Origin: Micromonospora olivasterospora
GTDB lineage: Bacteria > Actinomycetota > Actinomycetes > Mycobacteriales > Micromonosporaceae
Length of the DNA: 64,000 bases
Assembly (NCBI RefSeq): GCF_007830265.1
Contig: NZ_VLKE01000001.1
Location: forward strand, 744,001-808,000
Direction: 5' to 3'
A program made the position numbers and the translations under genes. Shown piece after piece: positions 7,848 through 17,128 of this stretch. Under the pieces are notes generated by a model, which saw only the letters and a list, made by a program, of their open reading frames with translations, did not search any database and was not told the DNA's origin. Each line of letters starts with the position of its first letter. The first letter of the stretch is position 1.

Positions 7848-8987
7848 TCAGCCGCGCACGACCAGCAGCGGAATCGTCATCTCGGCGGCGGTGTCCGCCC
7901 CGTGGTACGCGACCAGCCGCGACTCGATCGGCGTCTCCGACCGGGTGGCGACCACGGCGGACGTGCCCCGGCAGACCACCACCACGTCGCCGACCCGGCG
8001 GAGGTGCTCCTCGGGCACCGGGCCGAACCAGCCCGTGGCCACCGCCTCGTCCCGGTGCAGCACCCGGGCTGCGTCGCCGAGCACCGCCGACCAGGCGGCC
8101 ACCACGTCGCCGGCCGCGCCGGGCGCGACGTGCAGGTAACGGACCCGGGGCTCGCCGGCGAGCACCCGCACCCCGGCCCGCAGCCGGGGGTCGGCGTCGA
8201 AGTCGATGCGGTCGGCCCACGGCACGTCGAGCTGACCGTGGTCGGCGGTGACCAGCAGCGCGGCGTCCGGGGGCAACCCGTCGACCAGCCGGGCGAGCAG
8301 CCCGTCCACCGCCGTCGCGGCGAGGCGCCACGGCTCGGAGTCGAGGCCGCTGAGGTGGCCGTGCCGGTCCAAATCGGGGTGGTAGCCGGAGACCAGGGTC
8401 GGTCCGTCGCCGGCGGCGAGCGTGGCGAGCATCGTGGCGGCCAGCGCGTCGACGTCGGCGGCGCCCCGGTAGGCGCCGCCCCGGTTGGCGGCCACGGTCA
8501 GCCCGCTGCCGCCGTACTCGGGGCGGCTCACCACGGTCACCGCGACCCCGGCGGCGCGGGCCCGCTCCAGCTGGGTGGGGACGGGCTGCCAGCGCAGCGG
8601 ATCGGGGTCGCCGGCCCAGTCGATGTGGGTGAGCACCCGGTCGGTGCCGGGCACCCGCACCTTGAAGCCCAGCACCCCGTGCGCGCCGGGCGCCACGCCG
8701 GTGCCGAGGGTGACCAGGCTGGTCGGCGTGGTGGACGGGAACCCGGAGGTCAGCGGGCGGCCGACGGTCGCGGCCAGCCCGGCCAGCGTGGGGGCGTAGG
8801 GGGCGGCGGTGGGGATCTGGTACCAGCCGAGCCCGTCGACGAGCAGCAGGGCGACCCGCCGCACCCCGGCCAGCGCGGGGGCCAGCCCGAGCGGGTCGGC
8901 GGCCCCGGGCACCCCGAGCACGGCCAGCGCGCTGGGCAGCACGTCGGCCAGGCTCCCACCGCCGTAGCGCGGCGCGACCGGCGCCAA
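7848..8987 (-). CDS. Type I phosphodiesterase / nucleotide pyrophosphatase family protein
   Basis: The protein has the alkaline-phosphatase-superfamily layout: LLLVDGLGWYQIP (metal Asp), the nucleophile loop GFPSTTPTSLVTLGTG, and late metal ligands in LVSGYHPDLDRHGH and LLVTADHGQLDV. It probably hydrolyses a phosphodiester or pyrophosphate; the substrate is unknown. The visible frame opens only at a TTG (8985-8987). An ATG at 9104-9106 overlaps the stop of the upstream methyltransferase (ATGA) and would extend the protein by about 35 residues if one base were missing from a G/C run near 8990-9060. The true start is therefore uncertain. Confidence 0.85.
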   Translation of the reverse strand: MAPVAPRYGGGSLADVLPSALAVLGVPGAADPLGLAPALAGVRRVALLLVDGLGWYQIPTAAPYAPTLAGLAATVGRPLTSGFPSTTPTSLVTLGTGVAPGAHGVLGFKVRVPGTDRVLTHIDWAGDPDPLRWQPVPTQLERARAAGVAVTVVSRPEYGGSGLTVAANRGGAYRGAADVDALAATMLATLAAGDGPTLVSGYHPDLDRHGHLSGLDSEPWRLAATAVDGLLARLVDGLPPDAALLVTADHGQLDVPWADRIDFDADPRLRAGVRVLAGEPRVRYLHVAPGAAGDVVAAWSAVLGDAARVLHRDEAVATGWFGPVPEEHLRRVGDVVVVCRGTSAVVATRSETPIESRLVAYHGADTAAEMTIPLLVVRG

Positions 8988-9102
8988 CGGCCCGCCCGAG
9001 GAGGCCGCGCCGGCCGGGACGCAGCGCCGGCCGGGGACGCGGAGGACAGCCGGGAGCCCGGACCCGGGGCGGTCGGGTCGCCGGACGACGGGACGGGACC
9101 GG

Positions 9103-9869
9103 TCATGCCGGCCGGCGGGCGAACAGGTGCAGCTGGGCGGCGAGGTCCCGGTACGGCGGCCGGGCGGCCAGGGCCAGCTCCAGCTCGACCAGCGCGGCCG
9201 GCTGGCCGTCCGCGACGGCGGCGGGGAGCAGGTCGGCGAGCACGCGTACCCCGTGGATCTCCTCCACGACGAGTCCGGCGGCGGTGAGCAGCGCCTCGGC
9301 GCGCCCGGCGTCGTACCTCCGGCGCAGGGTGTCCCGGGGGCCGGCGGTGCCGGCGGGGTCGGCGGCCAGCGCGGCGGCCTGGTCGAGGTGGCCGTTCATC
9401 GCCCGGCCGAGCACGGCGGCGGCCTGCCCGGCGACCAGAACGCTCGCCGCGCCGCCCGGGCGCAGCGCGGCGGCCAGGGCCGCCACCACCGGCGCGGGTC
9501 GTCCACCACCTCCAGCACGGAGTGGCAGAGCACGAGGTCGGCGCTGGCCGGCCCGACCAGCCCGGCGAGCGCGTCCCCGTCGCCCTGGAGCGCGCGTACC
9601 CGGTCGGCGACCCCGGCCTCGGCGGCCCGGCGGGTCAGCGCGGCGAGCGCGTCGGGGCTGGCGTCGACCACGGTGACCCGGTGGCCGGCCCGGGCGAGGG
9701 GGACGGCGAAACCGCCGGTGCCGCCGCCGACGTCGAGCACGGTCAGCTCGTCGTCGGCGCGGCGCTCCAGCTCGGCTCGCAGCACCGACCAGATGACGGC
9801 CGTACGGGGGGTCAACGGCGGGCCGGCGAGCCGGCCTCGGGTCTGCTCCACCCCGTCGAGCCTAGTCAC
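9103..9869 (-). pseudogene. SAM-dependent class I methyltransferase, frame broken once
   Basis: The first part (from GTG at 9869) has the SAM-binding motif LTVLDVGGGTGGFAVPLA, the acidic motif VTVVDASPDA and LVLCHSVLEVVDDP. There the frame breaks, and the family's next segment (VVAALAAALRPGGAASVLV) continues in another frame to 9103. Restoring one C in the run near 9490-9497 would read DDPRPVVAALAAAL and give a normal protein of about 255 residues. So this is one gene with either a real frameshift or a sequence error. The stop overlaps the possible ATG of the phosphodiesterase. The methyl acceptor is unknown. Confidence 0.8.
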
Positions 9870-9928
9870 CCGGTCCAGTCGTCCGGCGGGTCCGGTGACC
9901 GGGAAGGAACCGGACCCGCCGATGGAGG

Positions 9929-10099
9929 TCAGGACTCGCCGCCGCCCGCGGGGTCCTCCTCGGCACGGGACCGGTGGCTGTTGGCCACCGGCCCGTCGGT
10001 CACCGGATACTCCCGGGCCTCCGTGTGCGTCGCCACCCAGTTCGCGCGGAGCCGGGTGCGTCGGGCGTTCGCCACACCGGTGTGCGTGTCGTTCCCCAT
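9929..10099 (-). CDS. Small basic protein of unknown function
   Basis: ATG at 10097-10099 opens 56 codons beginning MGNDTHTGVANARRTRL, polar and charged with no membrane segment. A GGGGGA stretch lies 10-15 nt upstream, farther than ideal. It is downstream of dnaE2 on the same strand, separated by a 7-bp GC hairpin and a Zur-box-like sequence. I recognise no family. It could be spurious, but no other frame in this 320-nt gap looks coding. Confidence 0.4.
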   Translation of the reverse strand: MGNDTHTGVANARRTRLRANWVATHTEAREYPVTDGPVANSHRSRAEEDPAGGGES

Positions 10100-10123
10100 C
10101 ACTGGTTCATTCCCCCTTGCCAA

Positions 10124-10145
10124 GGGCGGGCCGCTCTGCCCGCCC
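10124..10145 (-). terminator. GC hairpin downstream of dnaE2
   Basis: GGGCGGG pairs with CCCGCCC across an 8-nt loop, about 45 nt beyond the dnaE2 stop. There is no T tract. It may end the SOS mutasome transcript. Confidence 0.4.
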
Positions 10146-10177
10146 GCTCCATCTTTCCCGCGCGCGCCGCGGACGAG

Positions 10178-10192
10178 CAGTGATGATTATCA
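10178..10192 (-). promoter_or_regulatory. Zur-box-like sequence
   Basis: On the minus strand TGATAATCATCACTG matches 11 of 15 positions of the actinobacterial Zur palindrome TGATAATCATTATCA, with one half perfect. It overlaps the dnaE2 stop and lies upstream of the small ORF at 9929-10099. It could be chance. Confidence 0.2.
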
Positions 10193-13100
10193 CCGGAAAT
10201 CACGGGACGCCGGGCTGACCGGCGGCTCGATGGCGTCCAGCCGGTCGGCGGCGAGGTTGACCACCCCCTCGTGCCGCTCCAGCCGTCCCCGGACCACCAG
10301 GGCGGCGCTGCTCCGGGCCACCCGCCGGTACCGCTGCCACAGCCCCGGCGAGCAGGTGACGTTGAGCATGCCGGTCTCGTCCTCCAGGTTGAGGAAGGTG
10401 ACCCCGCCGGCGGTGCCCGGCCGCTGCCGGTGGGTGACGAGCCCGCCGACCCGGATCCGCCGACCCGGCTCCACCGCGCCGAGCCGGGCGATCGGCACCG
10501 CCCCGAGGGCGTCGAGCCGGTCGCGGAGGAACCGCACCGGGTGGCTCTCCGGGGACAGGCCCGTGGCCCAGACGTCGGCCACGAGGCGGTCCACCGCCTC
10601 CATGCCGGGCAGGGTCGGCGCGGTCGCGCCGGTCACCGTTCCGGGCAGCCGGTCCGGCCGGTCCTGGGCCGCCGCCCCGGCGGCCCACAGCGCCTGCCGC
10701 CGGGTGAGCCCGAAGCAGGCGAAGGCGTCCGCGGTGGCCAGCGCCTCCAGCTGCGCGGCGGTGAGGCCGACCCGCCGGGCCAGGTCCGGCATGTCCCGGT
10801 ACGGCCCGTGCGCCGCCCGCTCGGCCTCGATCCGCTCGGCCACGCCCTCGCCGAGGGTACGCACGCCGCCCAGCCCGAGCCGGACCGCCGGACCGCCCAG
10901 CCCCCAGGCGTGCGGCGGCTCCCCCGGCTCGCTGCCCCACCGGGTGGCCGGGGTCGACTCCAGCACCGCCCTGGCGCCGCTGGCGTTGACGTCCGGCCGG
11001 CGCACCTCGACGCCGTGCCGGCGGGCGTCGTCGACCAGGGTCTGCGGCGAGTAGAAGCCCATCGGCTGGGCGTTGAGCAGGGCTGCCAGGAACGGGCCCG
11101 GGTGGTATCGCTTGAGCCAGGAGCTGGCGTACACCAGGTACGCGAAGCTCATCGCGTGGCTCTCCGGGAAGCCGTAGCTGGCGAACGCGGAGAGCTTGCG
11201 GTAGACGTCGTCGGCCAGCTCGCCGGTGATGCCCCGCTCGGCCATCCCGGCGTAGAGCCGGTCGGCGATCTGCGCCATCCGCTCCGCCGACCGCTTCGAC
11301 CCCATCGCCCGGCGCAGCTGGTCGGCGCCGGCCGCGTCGAAGCCGGCCAGGTCGATGGCGAGCTGCATCAGCTGCTCCTGGAACAGCGGCACCCCGAGGG
11401 TCTTCTCCAGCGCGTTGCGCATCAACGGGTGCGGGAAGGTCACCGGCTCCTGGCCGCTCTTGCGCCGGATGTACGGGTGCACCGAGCCGCCCTGGATCGG
11501 GCCGGGCCGGATCAGCGCCACCTCGACCACCAGGTCGTAGAACTCGCGGGGCCTGAGCCGGGGCAGGGTGGCCATCTGGGCGCGGCTCTCCACCTGGAAC
11601 ACCCCGACCGAGTCGGCCCGGCAGAGCATGTCGTAGACCTCGGGGTCGTCCAGGCCCATGTCGCCCAGGTCCAGGCTCATGCCGATCATGTCGTAGCCGT
11701 AGTGCAGGGCGGAGAGCATGCCGAGGCCGAGCAGGTCGAACTTGACCAGGCCGACGGCGGCGCAGTCGTCCTTGTCCCACTGGAGCACGCTGCGCCCCGG
11801 CATCCGCCCCCACTCCACCGGGCAGACCTCGATCACCGGGCGGTCGCAGATCACCATGCCGCCGGAGTGGATGCCCAGGTGCCGGGGGAAGGTCTGCAAC
11901 TCGTCGGCGTACGCCACCACCTGCTCGGGGATGCCCTCGACGTCCACGGCCGCGACCGCGCCCCAGCGGTCGATCTGCTTGCTCCAGGCGTCCTGCTGCC
12001 CCGGCGAGAAGCCGAACGCCCGGGCCACGTCCCGCACCGCCGACCGGGGCCGGTACGAGATGACGTTGGCGACCTGGGCGGTGTGCTCCCGGCCGTACCG
12101 GGCGTAGACGTGCTGGATGACCTCCTCCCGGCGGTCGGACTCGATGTCGACGTCGATGTCCGGCGGGCCGTCGCGCTCGGGGGCGAGGAAGCGCTCGAAC
12201 AGCAGCCGGTGCCGGACGGCGTCCACGTTGGTGATCCGCAGCGCGTAGCAGACCGCCGAGTTCGCCGCCGAGCCCCGCCCCTGGCAGTAGATGTCCCGCT
12301 GCCGGCAGAACGCGACGATGTCGTACACCACCAGGAAGTAGCCGGGGAATCCCAGCTCCTCGATCATCCGCAGCTCGTGGTCGAGCTGCGCGTACGCCTC
12401 CGGGTGCGCCTCGGGCGGCCCGTACCGCTCCCGCGCGCCGTCCATGGTGAGCTCGCGCAGCCAGCTCATCTCGGTGTGCCCCGGCGGCACCGGGTACGCC
12501 GGCAGCTTCGGCGCCACCAGTTGCAGGTCGAACGCCAGCTCCGCGCCGAACTCGGCGGCCCGCGCCACCGCCCCCGGGTACGCGGCGAACCGGGCGGCCA
12601 TCTCCGCGCCGCCGCGCAGGTGGGCGGTGGCCGCGGCGGGCAGCCAGCCGTCGATCTCGTCGAGGCTGCGCCGGGCCCGGACCGCGGCCAGGGTGGTGGC
12701 CAGCCGGCGCCGCCCCGGGGTGGCGTAGTGCACGTTGTTGGTGGCCACCGTGGGCAGCCCGGCGGCGGCGGCCAGCTCGGCGAGGGCGTCGTTGCGGTCG
12801 GCGTCGACCGGGTGCCCGTGGTCGGTCAGCTCCACCGCCACGGTCTCGGCGCCGAACAGGTCGGTCAGCCGGTCCAGCTCCCGGGCCGCCGCGTCCACCC
12901 CCTCGGTGAGCAGCGCGGCGGGCACGTGCCCCTTGCGGCAGCCGGTGAGGACCAGCACGTGGTCGCGCAGCTCCTCCGCGACCTCCTCCAGCTCGCCGTA
13001 GTCCGGGCGGCCCTTCTCGCCGCCGCGCAGCTGGGCGCGGGCGATGGTGGCGGCCAGCCGGGCGTACCCCTCGTGGCCGTGGGCGAGCACCAGCAGGTGC

Positions 13101-13578
13101 GACCCGTGCGGGTCCGGCTCGCCGTTCTGCGGCCCGGGCAGCCCGAGGGAGAGCTCCGCGCCGAAGACCGTCGGCAGGTGCAGCGTGCGGGCCGCCTCGG
13201 CGAAGCGCACCACGCCGTAGAAGCCGTCGTGGTCGGTGACGGCGAGCGCGGTGAGCCCCAGGCGGGCGGCCTCCTCGGCCAGCTCCTCGGGGTGGCTCGC
13301 CCCGTCGAGGAAGCTGAAGTTGGAGTGCGCGTGCAGCTCCGCGTAGGGCACCGGGTCGTCCGGACGGGGTAGCTCGGGCGGCTCGTACTGCTGCCGCTTG
13401 CGGCTCCACGCCGGGGAGTCGCCGCCGTCGGCGTCGACCGCGAGCGGGTCCACCACGTGCAGGTGCCGCTCGCTCCGGTGCCCCGCCCGCCACCGGGCCG
13501 CCCGCCGCCGTCGCCGGGCCACTCGGAGAGCACCCGCTCCAGCTCCGACCAGGGCATATTCGGGTTGTGGAAGCTCAC
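10190..13578 (-). CDS. dnaE2: Error-prone DNA polymerase III alpha subunit DnaE2 (one frame break near the start)
   Basis: This is the catalytic polymerase of the ImuA-ImuB-DnaE2 mutasome. It has the PHP domain (ELHAHSNFSFLDGASHPEEL), the C-family active site PPDIDVDIESDRREEV, the glycine-rich YCQGRGSAANSAVCYALRI, the FPHPLMRNALEKTLGV segment, and a C-terminal OB fold (VTFLNLEDETGMLNV). The natural N terminus VSFHNPNMPWSELERVL starts at GTG 13576-13578 but lies in another frame. Adding one G to the run at 13481-13484 joins the two into about 1,129 residues. It is downstream of imuB across a 19-bp hairpin and is probably induced by DNA damage through the LexA boxes at 17015-17051. Confidence 0.9.
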
Positions 13579-13617
13579 CGGAACCTGGTCCCTGGGCCGC
13601 CCGGTCCCGCATTCCTG

Positions 13618-13669
13618 GCGATCTTGGTACGTTTCGACCCCTTCGAGGGCCGAAACGTACCAAGATCGC
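13618..13669. terminator. Perfect 19-bp hairpin between imuB and dnaE2
   Basis: The arms 13618-13636 and 13651-13669 are exact reverse complements (GCGATCTTGGTACGTTTCG), and the 14-nt loop has its own CCC/GGG pairing. It sits inside the SOS operon, 12 nt after the imuB stop and 40 nt before dnaE2. It may reduce read-through or protect the upstream mRNA. Confidence 0.7.
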
Positions 13670-13680
13670 AGGGTCCGTGC

Positions 13681-15330
13681 TCAGTCATAGATCGCCTCCA
13701 CCAGCCACTGGCCGGCCTCGACCGCCAGCAGCAGGGCGGCGCCGTCGGCGAGGCAGACCTGGAACCGCGCCCGGCGGCGCGCCTCGGCCGGCGCCCACCA
13801 GCGCTCGTCGACCGGCCACGGGCCGGCCCAGCCGACGATCTCCACAGGTCGGGCCGTACCGACGGCCAGCCGGACGGGCGGGGCGCTCACCTGGAGCCGC
13901 GCGCTGACCACGACCGGCTCGCCGGCGGCGTCGTGCACGGTGGCGAGAAGCGGGGTGGGCAGCACCACGGCCGGCGCGGGCGGTGGCAGCCGCCCCGGCC
14001 ACGGCGGCGTCGGCGCCGCCCGGCCCGACCGCGCCAGCCCGCCCGCCGGGCCGGCCGGCAGAGGTGGCTCGCCGGGGCGCGCCGGCAGGGATGGCCCGCC
14101 GGGGCGCGCCGGCAGCCGCTCGTCGCCCCACGGCACCAGCCGCACCTGGTCGCCCGGGGATCGCCCGCCGCCGAGCACCGCGGTGACCACCGCCTCGGGG
14201 CCGAGGATCCCCTGGACCCGGCTCAGCGCCCGGTGCGCCCGCTCCCGCTCCTCGCCCGTCTCCCCCCACAGGCCGGGTTGCAGGCCGGCCCGGGCGAGCA
14301 CCCCGTCGGGTACGAGCCGCAGCCGGATGATGCCGGACGTCGGGCGGGCCGGGCGGGCGCCGGACCGGCTGGTGCCGCCGGAGAGCCAGCCGTCCAACTG
14401 CCAGCGCACCCGGTCGGCGATGGCCGCGGCGGTGAGCAGGCCGTCGTGCCGCCAGACCCGGTGCAGCTCCTGGCCGTGCGCGGTGACCGCCTCGATGCCG
14501 AGCCGGGTGCAGGCCAGCCCGTGCGCGGCCAGCCGCTCGTGCAGCCGTTCGGCCAGCGCACGGGCGGCGAACGCCGCGGCGTCGACCCGGTCGATCGGCT
14601 CGTCGTGGTCGGCGGTCACCGTCAGGTCGGCCGGGGGCCGGCGGACGGCCAGCGCCCGGTGGTCCCGGCCGGCGGCGAGCCGGTGGGCGAGCGCCCCGTC
14701 GAAGCCGAACCGGGCCAGCACGTCCCCGGCCGGCAGCGCGGCGAAGTCCCCGAGGGTGCGTACGCCGAGCCGGCGCAGCAGGTCGGCCAGGGCCGGGCGG
14801 CCCAGCGCCTCCACCGGCAGGGCCGCCAGGAACGCGGGTGTGTCGCCGGGGGCCACCACCCGACCCGAGCGGGCGGCCAGGCCGGCGGCGAAGACCCCGT
14901 CGGCGATGCCGGCCTGGCTCTCCACCGCGCAGGTCTGGGCGACGTGCTCGATGATCCGCTCGGCGGCGGCCTCCTCCCCGCCGAAATAGCGGCTCGGCCC
15001 CCGGGCGGCCAACGCGCAGGCACCGGGGCGGACCACCTCGACCCCGGCGGCCAGTTCCTCGACGGCGGCGACCACCGGCTCGAACGCCCGGGCGTCCCGC
15101 CCCGGGTCGTGGTCGACGACGGTCAGCTGCGGGCAGCGCCCCTGCGCCTCCCGCTTGCGCAGGCCCCGGCGGACCCCCTCGGCGCGGGCCCGCTCGGAGC
15201 AGGCGACCACCCGGTTGGCGTGCAGCACGGCGACCGGGCCGGTGGCCGGCACCCCGTCGATGATCTCGGCGGCGAGCACCGGCCAGTCCGGGCACCAGAG
15301 CAGCAGCGTGCGTACCGGCGTGCCGGTCAC
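13681..15330 (-). CDS. imuB: ImuB, catalytically inactive Y-family polymerase
   Basis: The 549-residue product begins LLLWCPDWPVLAAE where active Y polymerases have VDMDAFYASVE, and SRYFGGEEA replaces the second acidic motif. This loss of catalytic carboxylates defines ImuB, the adaptor linking DnaE2 to the sliding clamp. The Y-family core continues (ADLLRRLGVRTLGDFAAL, RHDGLL). A Pro-rich region and a C-terminal beta-rich domain ending EAGQWLVEAIYD follow. GTG at 15330 overlaps the imuA stop (GTGA), so translation is coupled. Confidence 0.9.
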   Translation of the reverse strand: MTGTPVRTLLLWCPDWPVLAAEIIDGVPATGPVAVLHANRVVACSERARAEGVRRGLRKREAQGRCPQLTVVDHDPGRDARAFEPVVAAVEELAAGVEVVRPGACALAARGPSRYFGGEEAAAERIIEHVAQTCAVESQAGIADGVFAAGLAARSGRVVAPGDTPAFLAALPVEALGRPALADLLRRLGVRTLGDFAALPAGDVLARFGFDGALAHRLAAGRDHRALAVRRPPADLTVTADHDEPIDRVDAAAFAARALAERLHERLAAHGLACTRLGIEAVTAHGQELHRVWRHDGLLTAAAIADRVRWQLDGWLSGGTSRSGARPARPTSGIIRLRLVPDGVLARAGLQPGLWGETGEERERAHRALSRVQGILGPEAVVTAVLGGGRSPGDQVRLVPWGDERLPARPGGPSLPARPGEPPLPAGPAGGLARSGRAAPTPPWPGRLPPPAPAVVLPTPLLATVHDAAGEPVVVSARLQVSAPPVRLAVGTARPVEIVGWAGPWPVDERWWAPAEARRRARFQVCLADGAALLLAVEAGQWLVEAIYD

Positions 15331-16094
15331 GCGGAACCGACCAGGGCGAGCAGGCCGGCCGGGGGCACGGGTCGGAGCCGGCCCGCGGCGGCGCGGCCGG
15401 TGACCGAGGCGGCAGGGGCCGCGGACGGGCGGGGAACGACCCGGGTGAGCGCGTCGCCGGGGAGCCAGACCTTGATCTCCTTGGGGCGGGCTGCCGCGCC
15501 CCGGCCCCGGGCGGAGACGGTGACCTCGCGGCGCCGCAGCCGTCCCCGGCCCTGCCCCAGCCCCTCCCAGGCCCCTCTGACCACCTGCAACGTGACGTCC
15601 GCGCCGGCCCAGCGGCCGTACGGGACGAGCACGCTCCCGCGTTGCCGGGCGCGGGCGGCCAGCCGATTGGCGACCGAGGCGGAGACGGTGGCCGGCACGG
15701 CGGCGACCACCACGTCCACCCCGTCGATCAGCGCGGCGACGACGGTGGGCCAGTCCGGCCCGGGCTGCGGTACCAGGGCCAGCCGGTCCAGGGCGATCCC
15801 GGCCTCGGCGGCCGCGCCCGCGCCGAAGGTCGGCACCCCCACCACGGCGCACCACGAGCCGGCCCGGGACGCCTCGGCGAGCAGCGCCAGCACCAGCGAG
15901 GTGCCACCGCTGCGCCGGGGCTGGCCGGCGGCGACGGCGATCGTGCTGCCCCGGCGCAGCCCCCGGTTGGGCAGCAGGCCGGTCAGCTCGGGAGCGACGG
16001 GGAGCAACCGGTGACCGCCGGCCGGGTCCGGCGCGCTGGCCGGGCGCACCAGACCGGCCAGCGCGGCGGAACCGACCACCATGCGGCCCGCCAT
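15327..16094 (-). CDS. imuA: ImuA-like RecA-fold mutasome protein
   Basis: The 255-residue protein has a degenerate RecA-like fold. The P-loop place reads TIAVAAGQPRRSGGTSLVLA, followed by WCAVVGVPTFGAGAAAEAGI and the Walker B-like VDVVVAAVPATVSASVANRLAARAR. This is the actinobacterial ImuA' type, needed with ImuB and DnaE2 for damage-induced mutagenesis. ATG at 16092-16094 was chosen; an internal ATG four codons later is possible. It lies between the HEPN gene and imuB. Confidence 0.8.
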   Translation of the reverse strand: MAGRMVVGSAALAGLVRPASAPDPAGGHRLLPVAPELTGLLPNRGLRRGSTIAVAAGQPRRSGGTSLVLALLAEASRAGSWCAVVGVPTFGAGAAAEAGIALDRLALVPQPGPDWPTVVAALIDGVDVVVAAVPATVSASVANRLAARARQRGSVLVPYGRWAGADVTLQVVRGAWEGLGQGRGRLRRREVTVSARGRGAAARPKEIKVWLPGDALTRVVPRPSAAPAASVTGRAAAGRLRPVPPAGLLALVGSA

Positions 16095-16236
16095 CGGACC
16101 TACCCCCCGTCGTGCCTCGTGTCGTGCTGGGATCGTGCGGCGCGTGTGTGCGGCGCAGTGCGTGTGCGTGCGGTGCGCGCGGGACGGGTCGCGGCGCCGG
16201 GCGGCCGGCGCGGCCCGCCTCGTCGCGCCGGACGGC

Positions 16237-16686
16237 TCAGGCGGCGCGGCCGTCGAGCGCCGGCTGGTGGGCCAGCCCGAGGGCGGTCTCCACCACCGTC
16301 ACGAACTGTTCGGCGGCCCGGAGCAGGTCGTCGGCCTCGCGGGCGGTGACCACCCGGGGGATGCCGGCCTCGGCGGCGGCGCGCTTGCCGGCGGCGGCGG
16401 CGAAGAACACCGCCCACTCGTCGAATTCGGGGGCCACGGCGCGGAGCAGGACCCAGACGCTGGTGACCCGGTTGCGCCGGGTCGGCGCGGGGCGGGCGCG
16501 GGCGGCGAGCAGGGCCGCGGCGGCGCGGAGCGCGGCCAGGTGGGCGGCGGCGTAGCGCAGGCCGTCGGGGCGGGTCTGGGCGGCCTCGGCCAGCCCGCGA
16601 CGGGCCACCGTGAGGAGCTGGGCCGGGGTGCGGTGCGGCAGCACGTGCGCCGGCACCGTCGGTGCCTGGGCCGGGTTGGTCGGCAT
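16237..16686 (-). CDS. SAV_6107-type HEPN domain protein, first gene of the SOS mutasome block
   Basis: The 149-residue helical protein matches the actinobacterial SAV_6107 HEPN type: GLRYAAAHLAALRAAAALL, then RRNRVTSVWVLLRAVAPEFDEWAVFFA. It contains an Rx4H motif (Arg44, His49), the HEPN nuclease signature, although that short motif in an Ala-rich helix could be chance. ATG at 16684-16686 follows GGAGGAG. Position, strand and the LexA boxes upstream suggest it is induced with imuA, imuB and dnaE2. Its role in the mutasome is unknown; HEPN proteins are often RNases or toxins. Confidence 0.75.
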   Translation of the reverse strand: MPTNPAQAPTVPAHVLPHRTPAQLLTVARRGLAEAAQTRPDGLRYAAAHLAALRAAAALLAARARPAPTRRNRVTSVWVLLRAVAPEFDEWAVFFAAAAGKRAAAEAGIPRVVTAREADDLLRAAEQFVTVVETALGLAHQPALDGRAA

Positions 16687-16815
16687 GGGGCTGTCTCCTC
16701 CACGTGGCCGGGGCCGGGCGCGGCGACCGGTCACGGGCTCGGCCGGCGGGGCCGGGCCCTGGGTGTCGCCGGCGCAGGCCGGTCGGGTGGTGCGGAGGAA
16801 GACGCACCGGGTGGG

Positions 16816-16858
16816 GCCGGCCGGGTGTGGACGCTTCCCCACACCACACCCGGCCGGC
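16816..16858 (-). ncRNA. Perfect 15-bp hairpin A in the SOS operon leader
   Basis: Arms 16816-16830 and 16844-16858 are exact reverse complements (GCCGGCCGGGTGTGG), with a 13-nt loop. It lies between the LexA boxes and the HEPN start, so it would be in the 5' untranslated mRNA. Confidence 0.55.
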
Positions 16859-16872
16859 GTACCGGCGGGTTC

Positions 16873-16910
16873 GTCGCCCGCCGCCCGGGGGTCGTTGGGC
16901 GGCGGGCGAC
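16873..16910 (-). ncRNA. Perfect 14-bp hairpin B in the SOS operon leader
   Basis: Arms 16873-16886 and 16897-16910 are exact reverse complements (GTCGCCCGCCGCCC) around a 10-nt loop, only 14 nt from hairpin A. Two such stems in tandem may terminate or pause transcription, or stabilise the leader. Confidence 0.55.
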
Positions 16911-17014
16911 GCTCCTGCCTGACGGGCGCGGGCTCGCGACTGCCCGGCACCCACGTGCGGCCCGCGGAGCCGCACCACCCGGACCGGAGCCGCGAAACAC
17001 CGACCCGGGCTCGT

Positions 17015-17030
17015 TGGAACGAACGTTCGA
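17015..17030 (-). promoter_or_regulatory. LexA (SOS) box 1
   Basis: TGGAACGAACGTTCGA contains GAAC-N4-GTTC, the actinobacterial LexA consensus. It is one of two boxes 21 nt apart upstream of the HEPN-imuA-imuB-dnaE2 block. Confidence 0.75.
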
Positions 17031-17035
17031 GGCAA

Positions 17036-17051
17036 TCGAACACTCGTTCTA
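17036..17051 (-). promoter_or_regulatory. LexA (SOS) box 2
   Basis: TCGAACACTCGTTCTA matches TCGAAC-N4-GTTCGA at all but two outer positions. Two helical turns separate it from box 1, so two LexA dimers would bind the same face of the DNA. Confidence 0.8.
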
Positions 17052-17128
17052 ACCACCCCGACAGTACACCCTTCCCCCGACGAAAATGCAACGCCTGCGT
17101 ACGACGTGCCACGGCCGCACCGGCGCGT

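Noticed and set aside
10271..13372. A 1,033-codon plus-strand open frame opposite dnaE2
   Set aside because: Low-complexity Gly/Val/Arg composition mirrors the dnaE2 codons; no domain or start signals.
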